Assembly (NCBI GenBank): GCA_037447655.1
Contig: JBBHKE010003336.1
Coordinates: 25,766-88,819 of the forward strand
DNA length: 63,054 nucleotides
Direction: 5' to 3'
DNA from: Zygnema cylindricum
Taxonomy: Eukaryota > Streptophyta > Zygnematophyceae > Zygnematales > Zygnemataceae
The notes under the pieces are model-generated. The model searched no databases and was not told the origin of the DNA. It saw only the letters and a program-made list of their open reading frames with translations. The position numbers and the translations under genes were made by a program. Within the stretch, counting starts at the first letter, position 1; every line of letters begins with the position of its first letter. Shown here one piece after another: positions 1 to 11,448 of the stretch.

Positions 1-54
1 CCGTTGTTTGACGGGAGAGGGTTTCCTCCCCCTCTCCCTCTCTCCCTCTCGCAG

Positions 55-2387
55 GTCCGTGCGGTGGTGGTCCAGGGAGGGGCGGTTATAGGGGGTGGAG
101 GTAGCCCTCCTTTGGGAGAGGGCAGTTTGTTGCCACTTGGCGCTTGGGGATTGGCTTTCGCCACTCACGTTTTGGGAGGGGAGGACGTTTCCGCGGTGAC
201 AGCTGTCGGGGATCTTTCGCCAGATATGCACTCGGATACACAGGTTAGTGTACTGTAATACGGACAATAATGAACATATAATAAGGAACATTAAATAATT
301 AGTCATTAGGATTTTTCAATAATACGTGTAAATTTCAAATTGAGGGAGATGTCTAGGCATAAGGACAAGTCAGGGCCGTTGCATATGTCGAAAGAGACAT
401 TTACAACTCAGTTTGTACAGTGGTTACCAGCAGGCAAAACTCTCTCTCTCTCTCTCCCTCTCTCTCTTTTTCCCCTTTTCTCGCTTCATTAAGTTTCCTT
501 ACATTTTCGTCGCCCAATCAAAACGAGTCGTCGCTCAATACTCGTATGTTTTTGGAAGTTTGCACACTGACGTCATCTTCCTTAGATTTTGTCAATATCC
601 CATGGAGTCTTTAAGATATATCTTGTATGCCTATGTGTTGACCAAGGTTACCCAAAAATGGTCTTGTAGTACTTCATAATGTCCATATCCTAAATTTACA
701 ACTGGGGCACATAACATTGTATAGTGTTCAATAAGAGAAAATTAAGCGTTCAATTTTTCAAGTTGTAGGAGAATCCTTTGTTGCTTGTTCATCTTGAAAG
801 CGAATAAAATAATCTTATAAAATAATAATCTTGAAAGCGAATAATGTTGAACGTTGACTAGCGGCATTCTTATGGGTATTTGGGGTAAGAGGGAAGTTTT
901 TTTCATTTCGGGATATTTTCTATTATTGTTGAAGGTTTACTTTTTTCTTTTTGGGATTTGGTTTTTTTCGAGATTTGATATTTCAAAATTGGGTTCCATT
1001 TATTTGCGTTTAGGATTAAATCATTAACTGTCTGCGTGCGGAAAACTAATGTTATTTGAAACCAGAAAATGTAAAAGGTTGGATTCTAGAATATTAATTA
1101 GTTTATTTCAAATGTTTTTATTTTTTTTATCCACAAAACCACAAAATTTTACGATGTTTTTTTTCAGACATCTACTGTCCGAACATCTCAGCCAAGTGGT
1201 AGTTTTTTTTACGAAGGAAGTTTTCTTCTAAGTCTCCTTTACCTCTTCTTCTGCCTCTCACTTTTCGTCTCTCTCTCTCCCTCCGCTTCTCCCCCTTCTG
1301 GCATCCCTCTCTCTTTCCCTCCCTCCTTTTCTCTCCTCGGGCTCGCTCTTCTCTCTCTCTTCCTAAATAGGTCTTCCATTTCCCTTTTTTTTTAAACCAA
1401 TCTCCGTGGGACAGGTGGCAATGTCTCTCAGTTTTCGAGAGGGACAAATGGCGAGTATATGTTGTAGTACATCCGTGAACCTTCCTGGAAATGCCCAAAT
1501 TTACGGAACGGCAGGTTCTATCTCAGTTTCCAATCCGTTTTGGCAACCACAAAAATTTACGGTTCACAAAAATAAACGTGGACCTAATGAAAGTTCGAAT
1601 GATGTAGAACATTTTTTTCCAATGCTGGGTTTGAGACGAGGAGAAAGAGAGAAGGAATCTCCTTTTTCTCCCCTCTCCCCTCTCCGAAGAGTCGATTCTG
1701 ATTTTTTTGGGCCCGGGCAGCTCGGGCAGGTAAAAGATGTTAGCAAAATTGACGAAAATTGCAGTGAAGGAAGAGACGGAGATCAACCGTCGGGATCTTC
1801 TCCAAATTTTAGTCAAGCTTCTTCGAACTTAGAAAGGACAAATAGTGAAGAAGTTAATCAGAAAACAAATCGAGAAGCCCGGTCGGAAAACGGGCAAGAT
1901 ACATACGACGAATCTTTTTGGAAAGAGGTCGGAAATGCGAATATAATCTATTTGGGTAAAAACGAGAATATAAGTAGAACGAGTCAATCGTCCTCAAATT
2001 GGGCGAGTGAGGATGGGAGTTTGAGAGGTTGGGTTCGAGATTTTGGAGAAGTAAATTCCGGAAACTCTAATTTGGGTTCTCCGGAAGATACCGACTTAGA
2101 AAATATTACTGAGAGTGAGTCGGTAGACTTGGGAAAGGCGTTATTGGATGTATCGGGACTGGTTTTTGAGAATGGAGAGGATGGTTCTCCGATAGGAGTA
2201 GTAGGAGGAGGAGAGAGAGATCATTCGTTGTTAAGAACTTTGTCGGTTGATAGTAGTAGTATAGGGACAGTCATGGGCGGAGAGGGAGGGAGGAATCGTC
2301 CATGGGGGATTGGACATGGAGGGAGAGCCGACAGTGCCAAGTGGAGATCTGCAAAGGGAGCATATTTTTTTATGGTGCATGAGGTGT

Positions 2388-2440
<53 letters not shown>

Positions 2441-2641
2441 CTTCTCTCTGTTTTCTTTTTTTGTCAGGTAGTGCGTTGTTTGCGCGAAGGCACTCACGAA
2501 AGCCCCCGACTCCTTGCCTCGGAAAGTCTCCAGCTTTTAAAAATACTCGATTCCGTAAGAACCCATTTGGGGCTCAAATACGCGGTGGAGACGAATCACG
2601 TTCGAATCGCAAGCTTGAGCGATTGGGCCGACATGTATTGA
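55..2641 (+). CDS. Gfo/Idh/MocA-family oxidoreductase, C-terminal part (5' end outside window)
   Basis: Three exons fit: 55-243, 1415-2383 and 2468-2641, all joined in phase 0 with AG/GT borders, giving 443 residues to the stop. Exon 1 holds the GSLLPLGAWGLAFATHVLGG segment and SAVTAVGDL. Exon 2 opens with LSFREGQMASICC and AQIYGTAGSI followed by NPFWQPQKFTVHK. Exon 3 has VVRCLREGTHESP and ends at TAG/TGA-type stop after DWADMY. This order matches the C-terminal alpha/beta domain of dihydrodiol dehydrogenase-like NAD(P)-dependent oxidoreductases. The N-terminal Rossmann fold must lie upstream of the window. Oddly, about 250 Ser/Asn/Glu/Gly-rich residues (exon 2, roughly 1570-2340) sit where the family normally has a short loop. 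The substrate cannot be inferred. Exon 1 to exon 2 joins directly as DTQ-VAM, so the short open stretch near 1168 is not needed. Confidence 0.8.
244..1414 (+). other. Intron of the Gfo/Idh/MocA gene
   Basis: This 1.17-kb intron runs from GTTAGT to a pyrimidine-rich stretch ending in ACAG. It holds a short CT run at 438-470 and a long pyrimidine-rich tract at about 1230-1390, just before the 3' splice site. No other gene was seen in it. Confidence 0.7.
2384..2467 (+). repeat. 84-bp intron built around a (CT)n microsatellite
   Basis: The intron starts GTGTGC, carries about 25 CT units from 2386 to 2436 and ends TTTTTTTGTCAG. Its length is a multiple of three and it has no stop in the gene's frame, so retention would add 28 mostly Leu-Ser residues. 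Protein-family alignment (MVHE joined to VVRCLREG) supports removal. Confidence 0.75.
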
Positions 2642-3000
2642 AAACCCCTTGGTAACTGTCACGGTATTCGACAAAAATGTTTTTTTCCATCGGACAAAAT
2701 AGGTTTCAGGCAAATTCGTTTCTCGGACGAAATGACAAACGTGTTTTGCAGACACTAACATTTCGATAAATGTTTTCCGACGAAATGTTTTCCTAGGGAA
2801 TGTTTCAGACAAAATGGTTTTGGACACAAATTGTTTCGCAAAAAATGTTTCACAAGGAATTTTCGCAAAAAATGTTTGAGACAAAGTACACTTGGAGGCA
2901 ACCAAAGCGAGTCTCGCGAAAAGATTTCGTCAATGTTTTCGTCGAAATTGACGTAGACGTGACAGAAGATATCGATCGGTGAAGTTTAGAGTGTTGGTTG
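2642..3000. repeat. Degenerate short repeat downstream of the oxidoreductase gene
   Basis: The stretch repeats variants of a short word resembling AAAATGTTT with GACAAA or TCGCAAA spacers, roughly every 20-30 bases from about 2690 to 2890. It is probably 3' UTR or flanking DNA. No coding potential is visible. Confidence 0.4.
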
Positions 3001-5490
3001 AGAAAATGTGCTGTTAAAACATGGCATTTTTGTACAGTTGTTGGTAACACTGTAGCGTGTATTAGCAATATTTTTTTTACGTTTTCAAGTTTTTTTAAAT
3101 CGACCTTGAAAGAGGCGATTTCCAGAAATTGGTAGAAAACCTTTCCTCGTTAATTTGTTAGCATGTTGCTTGTGGATCAAAAGGGTGGAAAACTCCTCCA
3201 GCCTTTTGCCTGTTTTCGGGCCTTTTAGGTGTTGTTAAGGGTTTTTAGTTTTTGAAAGGAGCTTCGTTCTTTTTTCTTTTAGAGTTTGTTTAGATAGTCT
3301 TCAATTGGAGAGTAGAGGGTTGGGGGTATCCTTTGAGCTATTTGGTCACTGCAGGCTCTAAAATGCACTTTTTGTTATTTATAAATTTGATGAACGCTTT
3401 TTTTTGTATCTTAAGTTTTGTATTTTTTTGAATTATTTTTAATTTTCGAGGTTCAATCCTATATCCATGGTATATCCTATTTATATGTGATCACCGTTGG
3501 ACAAAATAATTGGATTTGATTTTGCATTAATATTTATGAAAATTGGTTAAATGTCTTTCCAAACATTGCTTATATTTCTATTCTGACCTTGCTTATACTT
3601 CTAAGTGATTGACTTGCTTATATTTCTAAGTAATTGACTGTAAAAACATGAAATAGTTTAAGTACTAAGTCTAGCTTTAGATTTAGAGTGGACCGGCAAC
3701 ACTGTCCATAAAAGAATTGAAGTTGCAACAGACAAAAAGGTATAATTAGTGATGGCCAACGACAAAGTCTGTGGACTTCAGAATTGGGAACAAAAGGAAT
3801 CGTATGGAATCGATCATGAAAAGAATCAACTAATCAACAACAAATTTGGTATATCTACATTTCCTAATACGGAAGGTTAAAAGTCAGGGAAAAGGTGAGA
3901 TGGACGAAGCGACGGTTCGCTTATCTACAAGACGAATAAGTATAATGATTACAAGGTAAGAACGGATAGTACTAAGGGTGTTCGTACACAAACAATAGTT
4001 TCCAATGGACTGATATAACACAGACGCGAATGAATAATACCGTATTGAAAATAGAGTACAAACCAAGGTACAAAGAAAAACGTAAGTTTCGCTAATTATA
4101 CAACTAAAAGTGTACTCCAACATTCCCTCTCAGTTTAGTTGTGGAAAAGGGAGAATGGTAGTGGAGAAGAAACAAATTGGGAAAGGATTGAAGGGAACAA
4201 AAGAGTCTTGAATGAACAGAAAATAAACTCTTCATAAAGCTCAAATTGGATGAAAATGAGATCCGATTAAAAAATATTATGAAAAGGGAAAAGTCGGAAA
4301 ATGTCCAATATAAAGGACAAGTGGAAAAGGATTTGTAAGAAGAAAAACTCTTTGATTGAGAGGGAGGAGGTAAAAAAAGATTTGTGTAAGAGAAATTTTT
4401 TAAGGTGGAATGAAAGATTTACAAAATGAAAGACAAACGGTGGAGAGAAAGGATGTGAAAAAAGACAAAATCAGTGTTGGGTAAGAAATGAGAGATGATA
4501 AAATTAAATCGAATGTAATGAATTAATGGACATAAATGGGATGACGAGGAAATGGAGATTAGGGGAATAAATAAAAGGGAAAAAAATGTGAAGAGGAAAG
4601 GAAAAAGTGGGAGGGAATTGAAGAGTCCCAAGAGGGAAAGGTATAGATCGGTGAGTGGAAAATGGATACCGACCTGATCCTGGCAGCCACTGACCGCACT
4701 ATCGATCCCCTGATCTGACTCCCCTCTCCCTCTCTCTCTTTCTCCCTCTCCCTCTCTCTCTATCTCCCTCTCTTCCTCCCCCATCATGGTTCCCTCTGGC
4801 CAGCCATCTTTGAATGCTTCACACGTGTGGAGTCCATAGTGGACAATTTGAACTGAATACAAAACCCTAAAAAACCCTAAAATTAAATTAAATTCATGTA
4901 TAGTATTTGATTGGAAATTATCAATAAACGAAAACTAAAATATGGAAAAACGATTTTTGACATAGTATCGCCATTTGGTGCTCGTAAGTTTAAATTGTTC
5001 GATTCTAAAATTGGTGTTGTCCCCTATGCTTGAAAAAGTACCCTAAAAAAAATAAAAGAAAAGAAACGAAAAGAAAAAGAGAAGAAAAGAAACGAAAAGA
5101 AAAAGAGAAGAAAAGAAAGGAGGAGAAAAGAGAAGAAAATAGAAGAAGATAAAACGTAAATGTTGTTGTTCTTCATGTTTGAAAAGTACCAAAAAACAGA
5201 AGAAAAGAAAAGAAAAGAGAAGAAAGAAATAAAAAAAAATTGTTGTCCTTTACATTTGGAAAAAATCGGTTAAGATTATGAGGTACAGTAGTGCAAGGAA
5301 AGAAATAAATGAAAGAAGAAAGAAAGGAAAAAAAAGACGAAAGAAAGAAAGGTAAGAAATGGGGAAGAATAGAAGAAAGTAAGAGAGAATAAGACAAAAG
5401 AAAGAACAAATAAATGAAAAGCGGGAGTAAAATAGAAAGGTATAAGGAAAAAAAAGGAATTCCATAGGAGAAAATATTTGACTGTTACAT
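3001..5490. other. Gene-free AT-rich interval with simple repeats
   Basis: No exon with family similarity was found. It contains a CT tract at about 4709-4790, two CCCTAAA-like words at 4864-4880 that are too few to be a telomeric array, and A/G-rich degenerate repeats (AAAGAAAAGA type) at 5040-5470 including two near-identical copies at about 5055-5110. Confidence 0.5.
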
Positions 5491-5491
5491 G

Positions 5492-5906
5492 TAATCATGA
5501 ACCGATTTTCGGTTGGAGACCGCTCAATCGACCGCCGATCGGAAAGTGAGAATCTTATCTTTCAATTGCAGCCGTCGGATTATATATCCGACGGCGTGTA
5601 CACGACGATTTTAATGTTTTAATTGGCGTCAAATTATCAGTACTAACAGAGAGATACACTTTATACCGTACTACACCTTATAATTTACCATGTACCGCTA
5701 CTAGTGTTAATGTTTTTTTCGCCGCTTAAACATATTTTTCCCATCCAGACGTGTCGAATTTTCGATGGGAGCCGCCAATCGGAAAATGAGAACCTGTATT
5801 TCAATCGAGACCGTCAGATTAACAATCTGACACAAGCGCACGAAAAAAATGTTTAAAGTGGCGAAAAATAGCACGAACATATAATACCCTACTCGTGTAC
5901 TATACT
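5492..5906. mobile_element. MITE-like palindromic element, family A (one half copy plus one copy)
   Basis: The part from 5691 to about 5906 opens TACCGCTACTAGTGTTAATG and carries CGCCGCTTAAA, CCGCCAATCGGAAA and, near the end, AAGTGGCGAAAAAT, which is the inverse of its start. The same words in the same order occur at 7358-7559, 14748-14968 and 27375-27590. The preceding part (5492-5690) repeats the GGAGACCGC...GATCGGAAAGTGAGAA core. No coding capacity. Confidence 0.6.
5571..5595. other. Perfect hairpin inside a family-A element
   Basis: The arms GCCGTCGGAT and ATCCGACGGC are exact inverse complements with a TATAT centre. A related hairpin, GTCAGATT/AATCTGAC, lies at 5811-5829. Confidence 0.7.
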
Positions 5907-5978
5907 ACAGAAGTGTACTGTATTTTAAGTACGCTATTTTTGATTCGGGGTTTGAGGTGTGACGAAGGTGCATAGCAT

Positions 5979-6800
5979 AGTTCAAAAGTGGGCGTTTTTA
6001 TGGTAGGCCTTTGGTCGGCGCCTTTATCGTAAGTTGTGTTATGGGCTTTTCATGTGATCTTCTTAGATCGCTACTTTGATCAGCGATCGTCCGATCGTCC
6101 AAATCTGACGGTGTAAATAAATTTTTTGGTCAGAATGTTTTAATTGGGTCCGAATAGGTCCGAATACAATATGGGACTTAAGGTCATATTGTATGTTTTG
6201 CATACAATAGGCATATTGTATGGGCCCTACTTTCACCTAATTTTGAACTATGGTGCATAGCACTGTTGTGGCGCAAGCAAAAAAGTGAGAGAGGATGTAC
6301 GGACATACTAATTAAGCTGAATGTACAGGCTGTGTACCATAGTTCAAAAGTAGGCATTTTTATGGTAGGCCTTTGGTAGGCGCACAAAACTCGCGCAGAG
6401 TAGGCATACTGTATGTGTGTGAATTTGTGCACACTCTTGTACGAACGTACGAATTTGACGTATGATCATAGTACAGCGCACGCCGCTGGACGAAATTTTA
6501 GCGAACCGACACAGCGTAGATGAGTTGTGTTATGGGCTTTTCATGTGATCTTCTTACATCGCTACTTTCATCGGAGACCGTCCGATCGTCCAAAATCTGA
6601 CGGTTTAAATAAAAAATACCTCAAAACTCACAGATTTTATTTTTTATGTCCGAATGTTTTTCAAAATTTAGACATGACGTTTTAATTCTCTATCGATCGA
6701 TGTGCAACTCAACTCTGTTACTATTTTTTTTCATTTTGCGACCAATACAATATGGGTCCTTAAGGTCATATTGTATGTTTTACAATTTACATCATAGTTG
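5979..6800. repeat. Nested direct duplication with hairpins
   Basis: Two diverged copies lie in tandem. Both contain TTTATGGTAGGCCTTTGGT (near 5998 and 6359), GTTGTGTTATGGGCTTTTCA (near 6034 and 6524), CCGTCCGATCGTCC-like text and a GGTCATATTGTATG segment (6182 and 6767). The 6187-6209 part is a perfect hairpin with arms TATTGTATG and CATACAATA. The same hairpin recurs at 7281-7303. It looks like a transposon remnant with internal duplication. Confidence 0.55.
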
Positions 6801-6889
6801 TTCACGGCGTTTAGTGCGAACGATTTAATCGCGACGAATTATATACGTAACAAACGCATTGAACCTTTTGAAAATATCGTAAAAATCGT

Positions 6890-7200
6890 TAATGAATTTT
6901 AGTCCGTACTATTCCGTACATGTAAACAAAAATAAATTTCACATATATCGCAGTTGGTACCATTTTCGTACATTTTCCGTATCTTTTCGTAATAATCCGT
7001 ACATTTTTGGTACAATTCCGTACATTTCCGTAAAATTTCTGTTCAGTTTACCGGACAGAAAGTACTACGAAGTGCAACGTATCTTATCGTCAAATTTTGT
7101 ACATTTACCGTACAAAACCGTACAGCTATCGTAAAATTTCGTACAATTTCCGTGAATTAGCCGTTCAGTTTACCGGACAGAAAGTACATCGCGTTTTTTT
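6890..7200. repeat. CCGTACA-rich degenerate repeat
   Basis: TTCCGTACA or close variants recur every 10-30 bases. The phrase GTTCAGTTTACCGGACAGAA occurs twice, near 7039 and 7162. No gene was seen; probably the interior of a decayed mobile element. Confidence 0.45.
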
Positions 7201-7357
7201 CCGATTTATTCAAAAGTCACGAATTATACGTTTTAATCGTAAAAAAGGAAAAAATCGCGCGATTTGAACAACTATGGTCATATTGTATGTTTTGCATACA
7301 ATAGGCATATTGTATGGGCCTACTTTCACCTACTTTTAACCATGCTTTGTACTATGC

Positions 7358-7559
7358 TACACCGTGTACTGCTATTAGCCTATTAGCCTATTAGTGTTAC
7401 CGTTAATAATTTTTTTGCCACTTAAAACATCTTTTCTCCGTACACACTTGTCCGATTTTCACATGGAGACCGCCAATCGGAAAGTGATGAACTTGGATTT
7501 CAATCTCAACCGTCAGATCCATAGTCTGACAAGCGTGTACTAAGAGCGATACGCGGTGT
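7358..7559. mobile_element. MITE-like element, family A
   Basis: It starts TACACCGTGTACTGCTATTA and ends with an inverse-related GCGATACGCGGTGT. The inner parts TTGCCACTTAAAACATC, GGAGACCGCCAATCGGAAAG and CCGTCAGATC match the other family-A copies in order. Confidence 0.6.
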
Positions 7560-8554
7560 GATTCGGCGTTTGAGGTGCGACGAAGGTTCATAGCCTGTGA
7601 GAGAGGATGTACAAATGTACGGATGTACTATACAAGCTGGATGTACGGACATACGGATTAAGTTTTTTGAAGTGATTTTGTTTTTCTCGAGTTTGACAAA
7701 CGGAAATTTTTTGAGGAGAGGAGGCGTCGCGCCACGTGGCGCTTTTGGCGGGAGATCAAGGTGACACGTGGAATTCTTGGAAGTACGGACTGTCAGATAT
7801 GGTGGTGCATGTATCACGTAGAGATAGAGGGATACGTGGAAGCTTGACGATTAGTCTTTTTTTTTCTCCTTTTTCGAATACTTTTTTGAGTTTTATTTTT
7901 TGGTTTTTTTTTTGGTTTTTTTTGTTTTTTTTTTTTTTTTTTCATTGGGCTACATCAAATTTCTATATTTTATTTTTTTAATAAGATGTGGCAAGGATCG
8001 ATTTTTGTCATATCTGTCATTTTTATTTCATTTATCACTTGTTTTCCTCATTTAAAATAGTTTTTTTTTTTTTTTTAAATATTTTTTTTAAAATGGAAAC
8101 AAAGAAACGAAAATAGAAAAAAAATGAAAAATAAATAAATGAATAAATCAATAAATAAGTAAACACGTTGTTGTATAGTAATTAAGTAATTTACACATTT
8201 AAGTAAATAAATAGTATAAATATATCGATAGGGAGAGGGAGAGGGAGTAAAAGGAAGGAGAAGAGGGAGAGAGAGAGTGAGAGAGGGAGAAGGATGGAGA
8301 GAGGAAGAGAACAAGAGGGAGGGAGAAGAGGGAGGGAGAGGAGTGAGGCTAGGAAGGCATTAGGAGATAGAAATAAGGCGGGGGAGAGAGAGAGGGAAGG
8401 GGGGAAAATTCCAAACTGCTAACTTGATTTTATATGTTTTTTTTTTTTTGGTCTCCTTTTTTGTTTTTTACCTCCCCCATTTTTTTTTTTTCTCTCTCTC
8501 TTTTTTTTTTTTTTTTGGCCTCCCCCCCCTTTTTTTTTGTCTGTAGTGAGAGAC
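7560..8554. other. Gene-free low-complexity interval
   Basis: It holds poly-T runs at 7855-7980 and 8040-8090, an A-rich stretch, a GA-rich block at 8230-8405, and T/C-rich DNA at 8437-8540 just before the monooxygenase gene. No exon was recognised. Confidence 0.5.
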
Positions 8555-8557
8555 ATG
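8555..8557 (+). other. Candidate start codon of the monooxygenase, out of frame with exon 1
   Basis: The ATG in GACATGGCG has a good eukaryotic context and opens MATVQNLNSLSPLSIFKF before a stop. The leader that joins the FAD motif lies in another frame whose upstream stop is at 8574-8576. Confidence 0.35.
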
Positions 8558-8615
8558 GCGACGGTCCAAAATTTGAACTCTCTCTCTCCTCTCTCAATTT
8601 TCAAATTTTAAAATT

Positions 8616-9207
8616 TTGGACAAAAATCTAAACAAAATTTTAAACACAAAAATAGAAAACCAATCAATTTCTTCTCATTCGAAAAAATTAAAACTTTGTT
8701 CCAAAAATTCGGAAAATGGAAATTTGTTGACATCAAAAAATTGCTTAAAAAATAAAAGAAATGTATCGATTCTAAATATTGTACAGAAGGGGACAAAAAT
8801 AGGAATCAAGGCATCTCAAGTTGGAGGAGGAGAGATAGGGGGAGAGGGAGTGGGAGAGGGAGTGGTGAAGGATGTGGTGATAATTGGAGCGGGAATCGCC
8901 GGTTTGGCAACAGCCGTTGCCTTACATAAGTAATATTCTCCCTCTTTCTCTTTTCCGTCTCTCTTTCTCTCACTTTTACTTTCTCTTTCTCCTCTCTTTC
9001 TTTTTCTCTCTCTCTCTTTCTCTTTCTCTCTCTATCTTTCTCTTTCCCTCTCCATCTTTCTCTCTCTCTTTGTTTCTCTTTCTCTTTCTCTCTCTCTCCC
9101 TTTCTCTCTCTCTTCCTCTCTCTCTCTATCTTTCTCTTTCCCTTTCTATCTTTCTCTCCCTCTTTCTCTCTTGCTTTCTCGCTCCCGTTATCATTCTCTG
9201 TCTCTTT

Positions 9208-9258
<51 letters not shown>

Positions 9259-10633
9259 TTCTCTCTTTCACTCACCCCCTCTCCACCTCTCTCTCTTTCT
9301 CTTTCTCCCTCTTTATCGTTCTCACTCTCTCTTTCACTCTCTCCCTCTCTTTCTCTCTCTCTATCTTTCTCTCTTTCTCTCTTTCCCTCTCTCTCTTTTC
9401 TGTCACTGTTTCTATCCCTCTTCTCTTATTCCCCTCCCTTCTCTAACTCTTCTGTCACTGTTTCTATCTCTTTCCTTCCCTCTCTCATTGTCCTCTCTGT
9501 TTTTCTCTCTCCCCTGTCACTATGTTTCTGTCTCTCTTTCATGCTTTCCTTTCTTCTCTCCGCTCTTCTCCCTTCTCTCCTCTCTCTCTCTCTCCCTCCT
9601 CCCCTCAAGAATCGGCTTCTCTCTCATTCAGTCTGGCAGTCCAAGGGAGGGTGGCTCCGCCCTCTCTTTCCCTCTCCTCTCGCCTGTTACCTTCTCTCTC
9701 TCCCTCTCCCTTTCTCTCATGTTTCTTATAATATCGTCCTCGTAACTCGAATGTCATTCCTCCTCCTCCATTTTCCAACCCTCCCCTTCCCTTTCCCTCA
9801 CCTTCTCCTCTCCCGCTCCCTCTCCTCTCCCTCTCCCTCTCTTTCCCTCTCCCTCTCTAGAATCGGCCTTTCCCCTCTGGTTCTGGAGCGGTCTGAGGGT
9901 CTGAGAGAGGGAAGCTCCGTTCTCTCCCTTTGGGGCAAAACCTTTCAAGTGGCAAAAAAATAACTCCCTCTCCCTCTCTCTCCCTCCCTCTCCCTCCCCT
10001 CTCCCTCTCCAGTATCGGCCTCTTTCCTCTGGTTCTGGGAGGTGTCCGAGGGTCTGAGAGAGGGAAGCTCCGTTCTACCCCTTTGGGGCAAAGCCTTTCA
10101 AGAGGCAAAAAAAATAATCCCCTCTCCCTCTCTCTCCCTCCCGCTCCCTTCTCAGAATCAGCCTCTCTCCTCTGGTTCTGGAGCTGTCCGAGGGTCTGAG
10201 AGAGGGAGGCTCCATTCTCTCCCTTTGGGGCAAAGCCTTTCAAGTGGTATAAAAAATAATTCCCTCTCCCTCTCTCTCCCTCCCTCTCCCTCTCCAGAAT
10301 CGGCCTCTTTCCTCTGGTTCTGGAGGGGTCCGAGGGTCTGAGGGAGGGAAGCTCCTCTCTCTCCCTTCGGGGCAATAGGTGGCAAAAAAAATAACTCCCT
10401 CCCCCTCTCTCTCCCTCTTTCTCCCTCTCCAGAATCGGCCTCTCTCCTCTGGTTCTGGAGCGGTCCGATGGTCTGAGGGAGGGAGGCTCCGCTCTCTCCC
10501 TTTGGGGCAACGCATGGAAAGCTCTCCAAAGTCTCGGAGTCGCGGAAAGTTTAAGGGAGGGATATACACCTCTCACCAGGTGACACACGGCACTCTTTCT
10601 CTGTCTCCTTCTCTCTCTGTTCCTCTCTCTCTG

Positions 10634-10682
<49 letters not shown>

Positions 10683-10926
10683 GTGTCTGTCTATCTCTCT
10701 TAAGTCGGGAGATGTGGGTTAGTTCCATTTTCATTTTATTTCCATTATTTCCATTTGTTCCATTGGGGAATCTTAATGCCAAAATTTTATTCTCATGTTT
10801 ATTTGCTTTGGTTGTTTATTTCTATCTTTATTATTCTTTTTTTCTTTTGTTTCTATATCCACCCTCCCCCCTCCCTCCCCTCCCCCTCCCCCCCTCCCCC
10901 CCCTCTCTTCTCTCCCTCCTCTCTCC

Positions 10927-10997
<71 letters not shown>

Positions 10998-11389
10998 TTT
11001 TAAGTACTTTTTTTTCTGGGTAACAGGATTGAGGTTTGTAACAAAAAAGGACGAATTCTTCGACAATTTACGATTGCCGAATGTTTGGAGGAGTGAGTGC
11101 CAATTTTCTCCTTTGTCCCTCTCCAATTCCTCTCCCTGTCCCTCTCCCTCTCCCTTTCTCCCCTTCTCTCTCTTTCTCTCCTTCTCTCTCTCTCGCCCCC
11201 CCTTCTCCCTTTCATTTTTTATTGCAGAATGTTTGGCCTCCCTTTTCCTCTCCCTCCCTCTCCTTCTCCCTCTTCCTCTCCCCTCCCCCCTCCCCCTCTC
11301 CCTCTCCCTCTCCCTCCCCCCCCTTCCCCCACCTCCCCCCCTTCCCCTCTCTCTCTTTTTCTCCTCTCTCTTCTGTCTCTCACTCTTTG

Positions 11390-11448
<59 letters not shown>

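Noticed and set aside
1168-1198. A possible small exon of the oxidoreductase gene
   Set aside because: It would break the phase, and direct joining of 243 to 1415 gives the expected family sequence.
4862-4882. Telomere-like CCCTAAA words
   Set aside because: Only two imperfect units in ordinary AT-rich DNA.
9857-10588. A 243-residue minus-strand frame across the exon-2 copies
   Set aside because: It is the reverse reading of the tandem copies; repeats share one frame by spacing, and no family is recognised.
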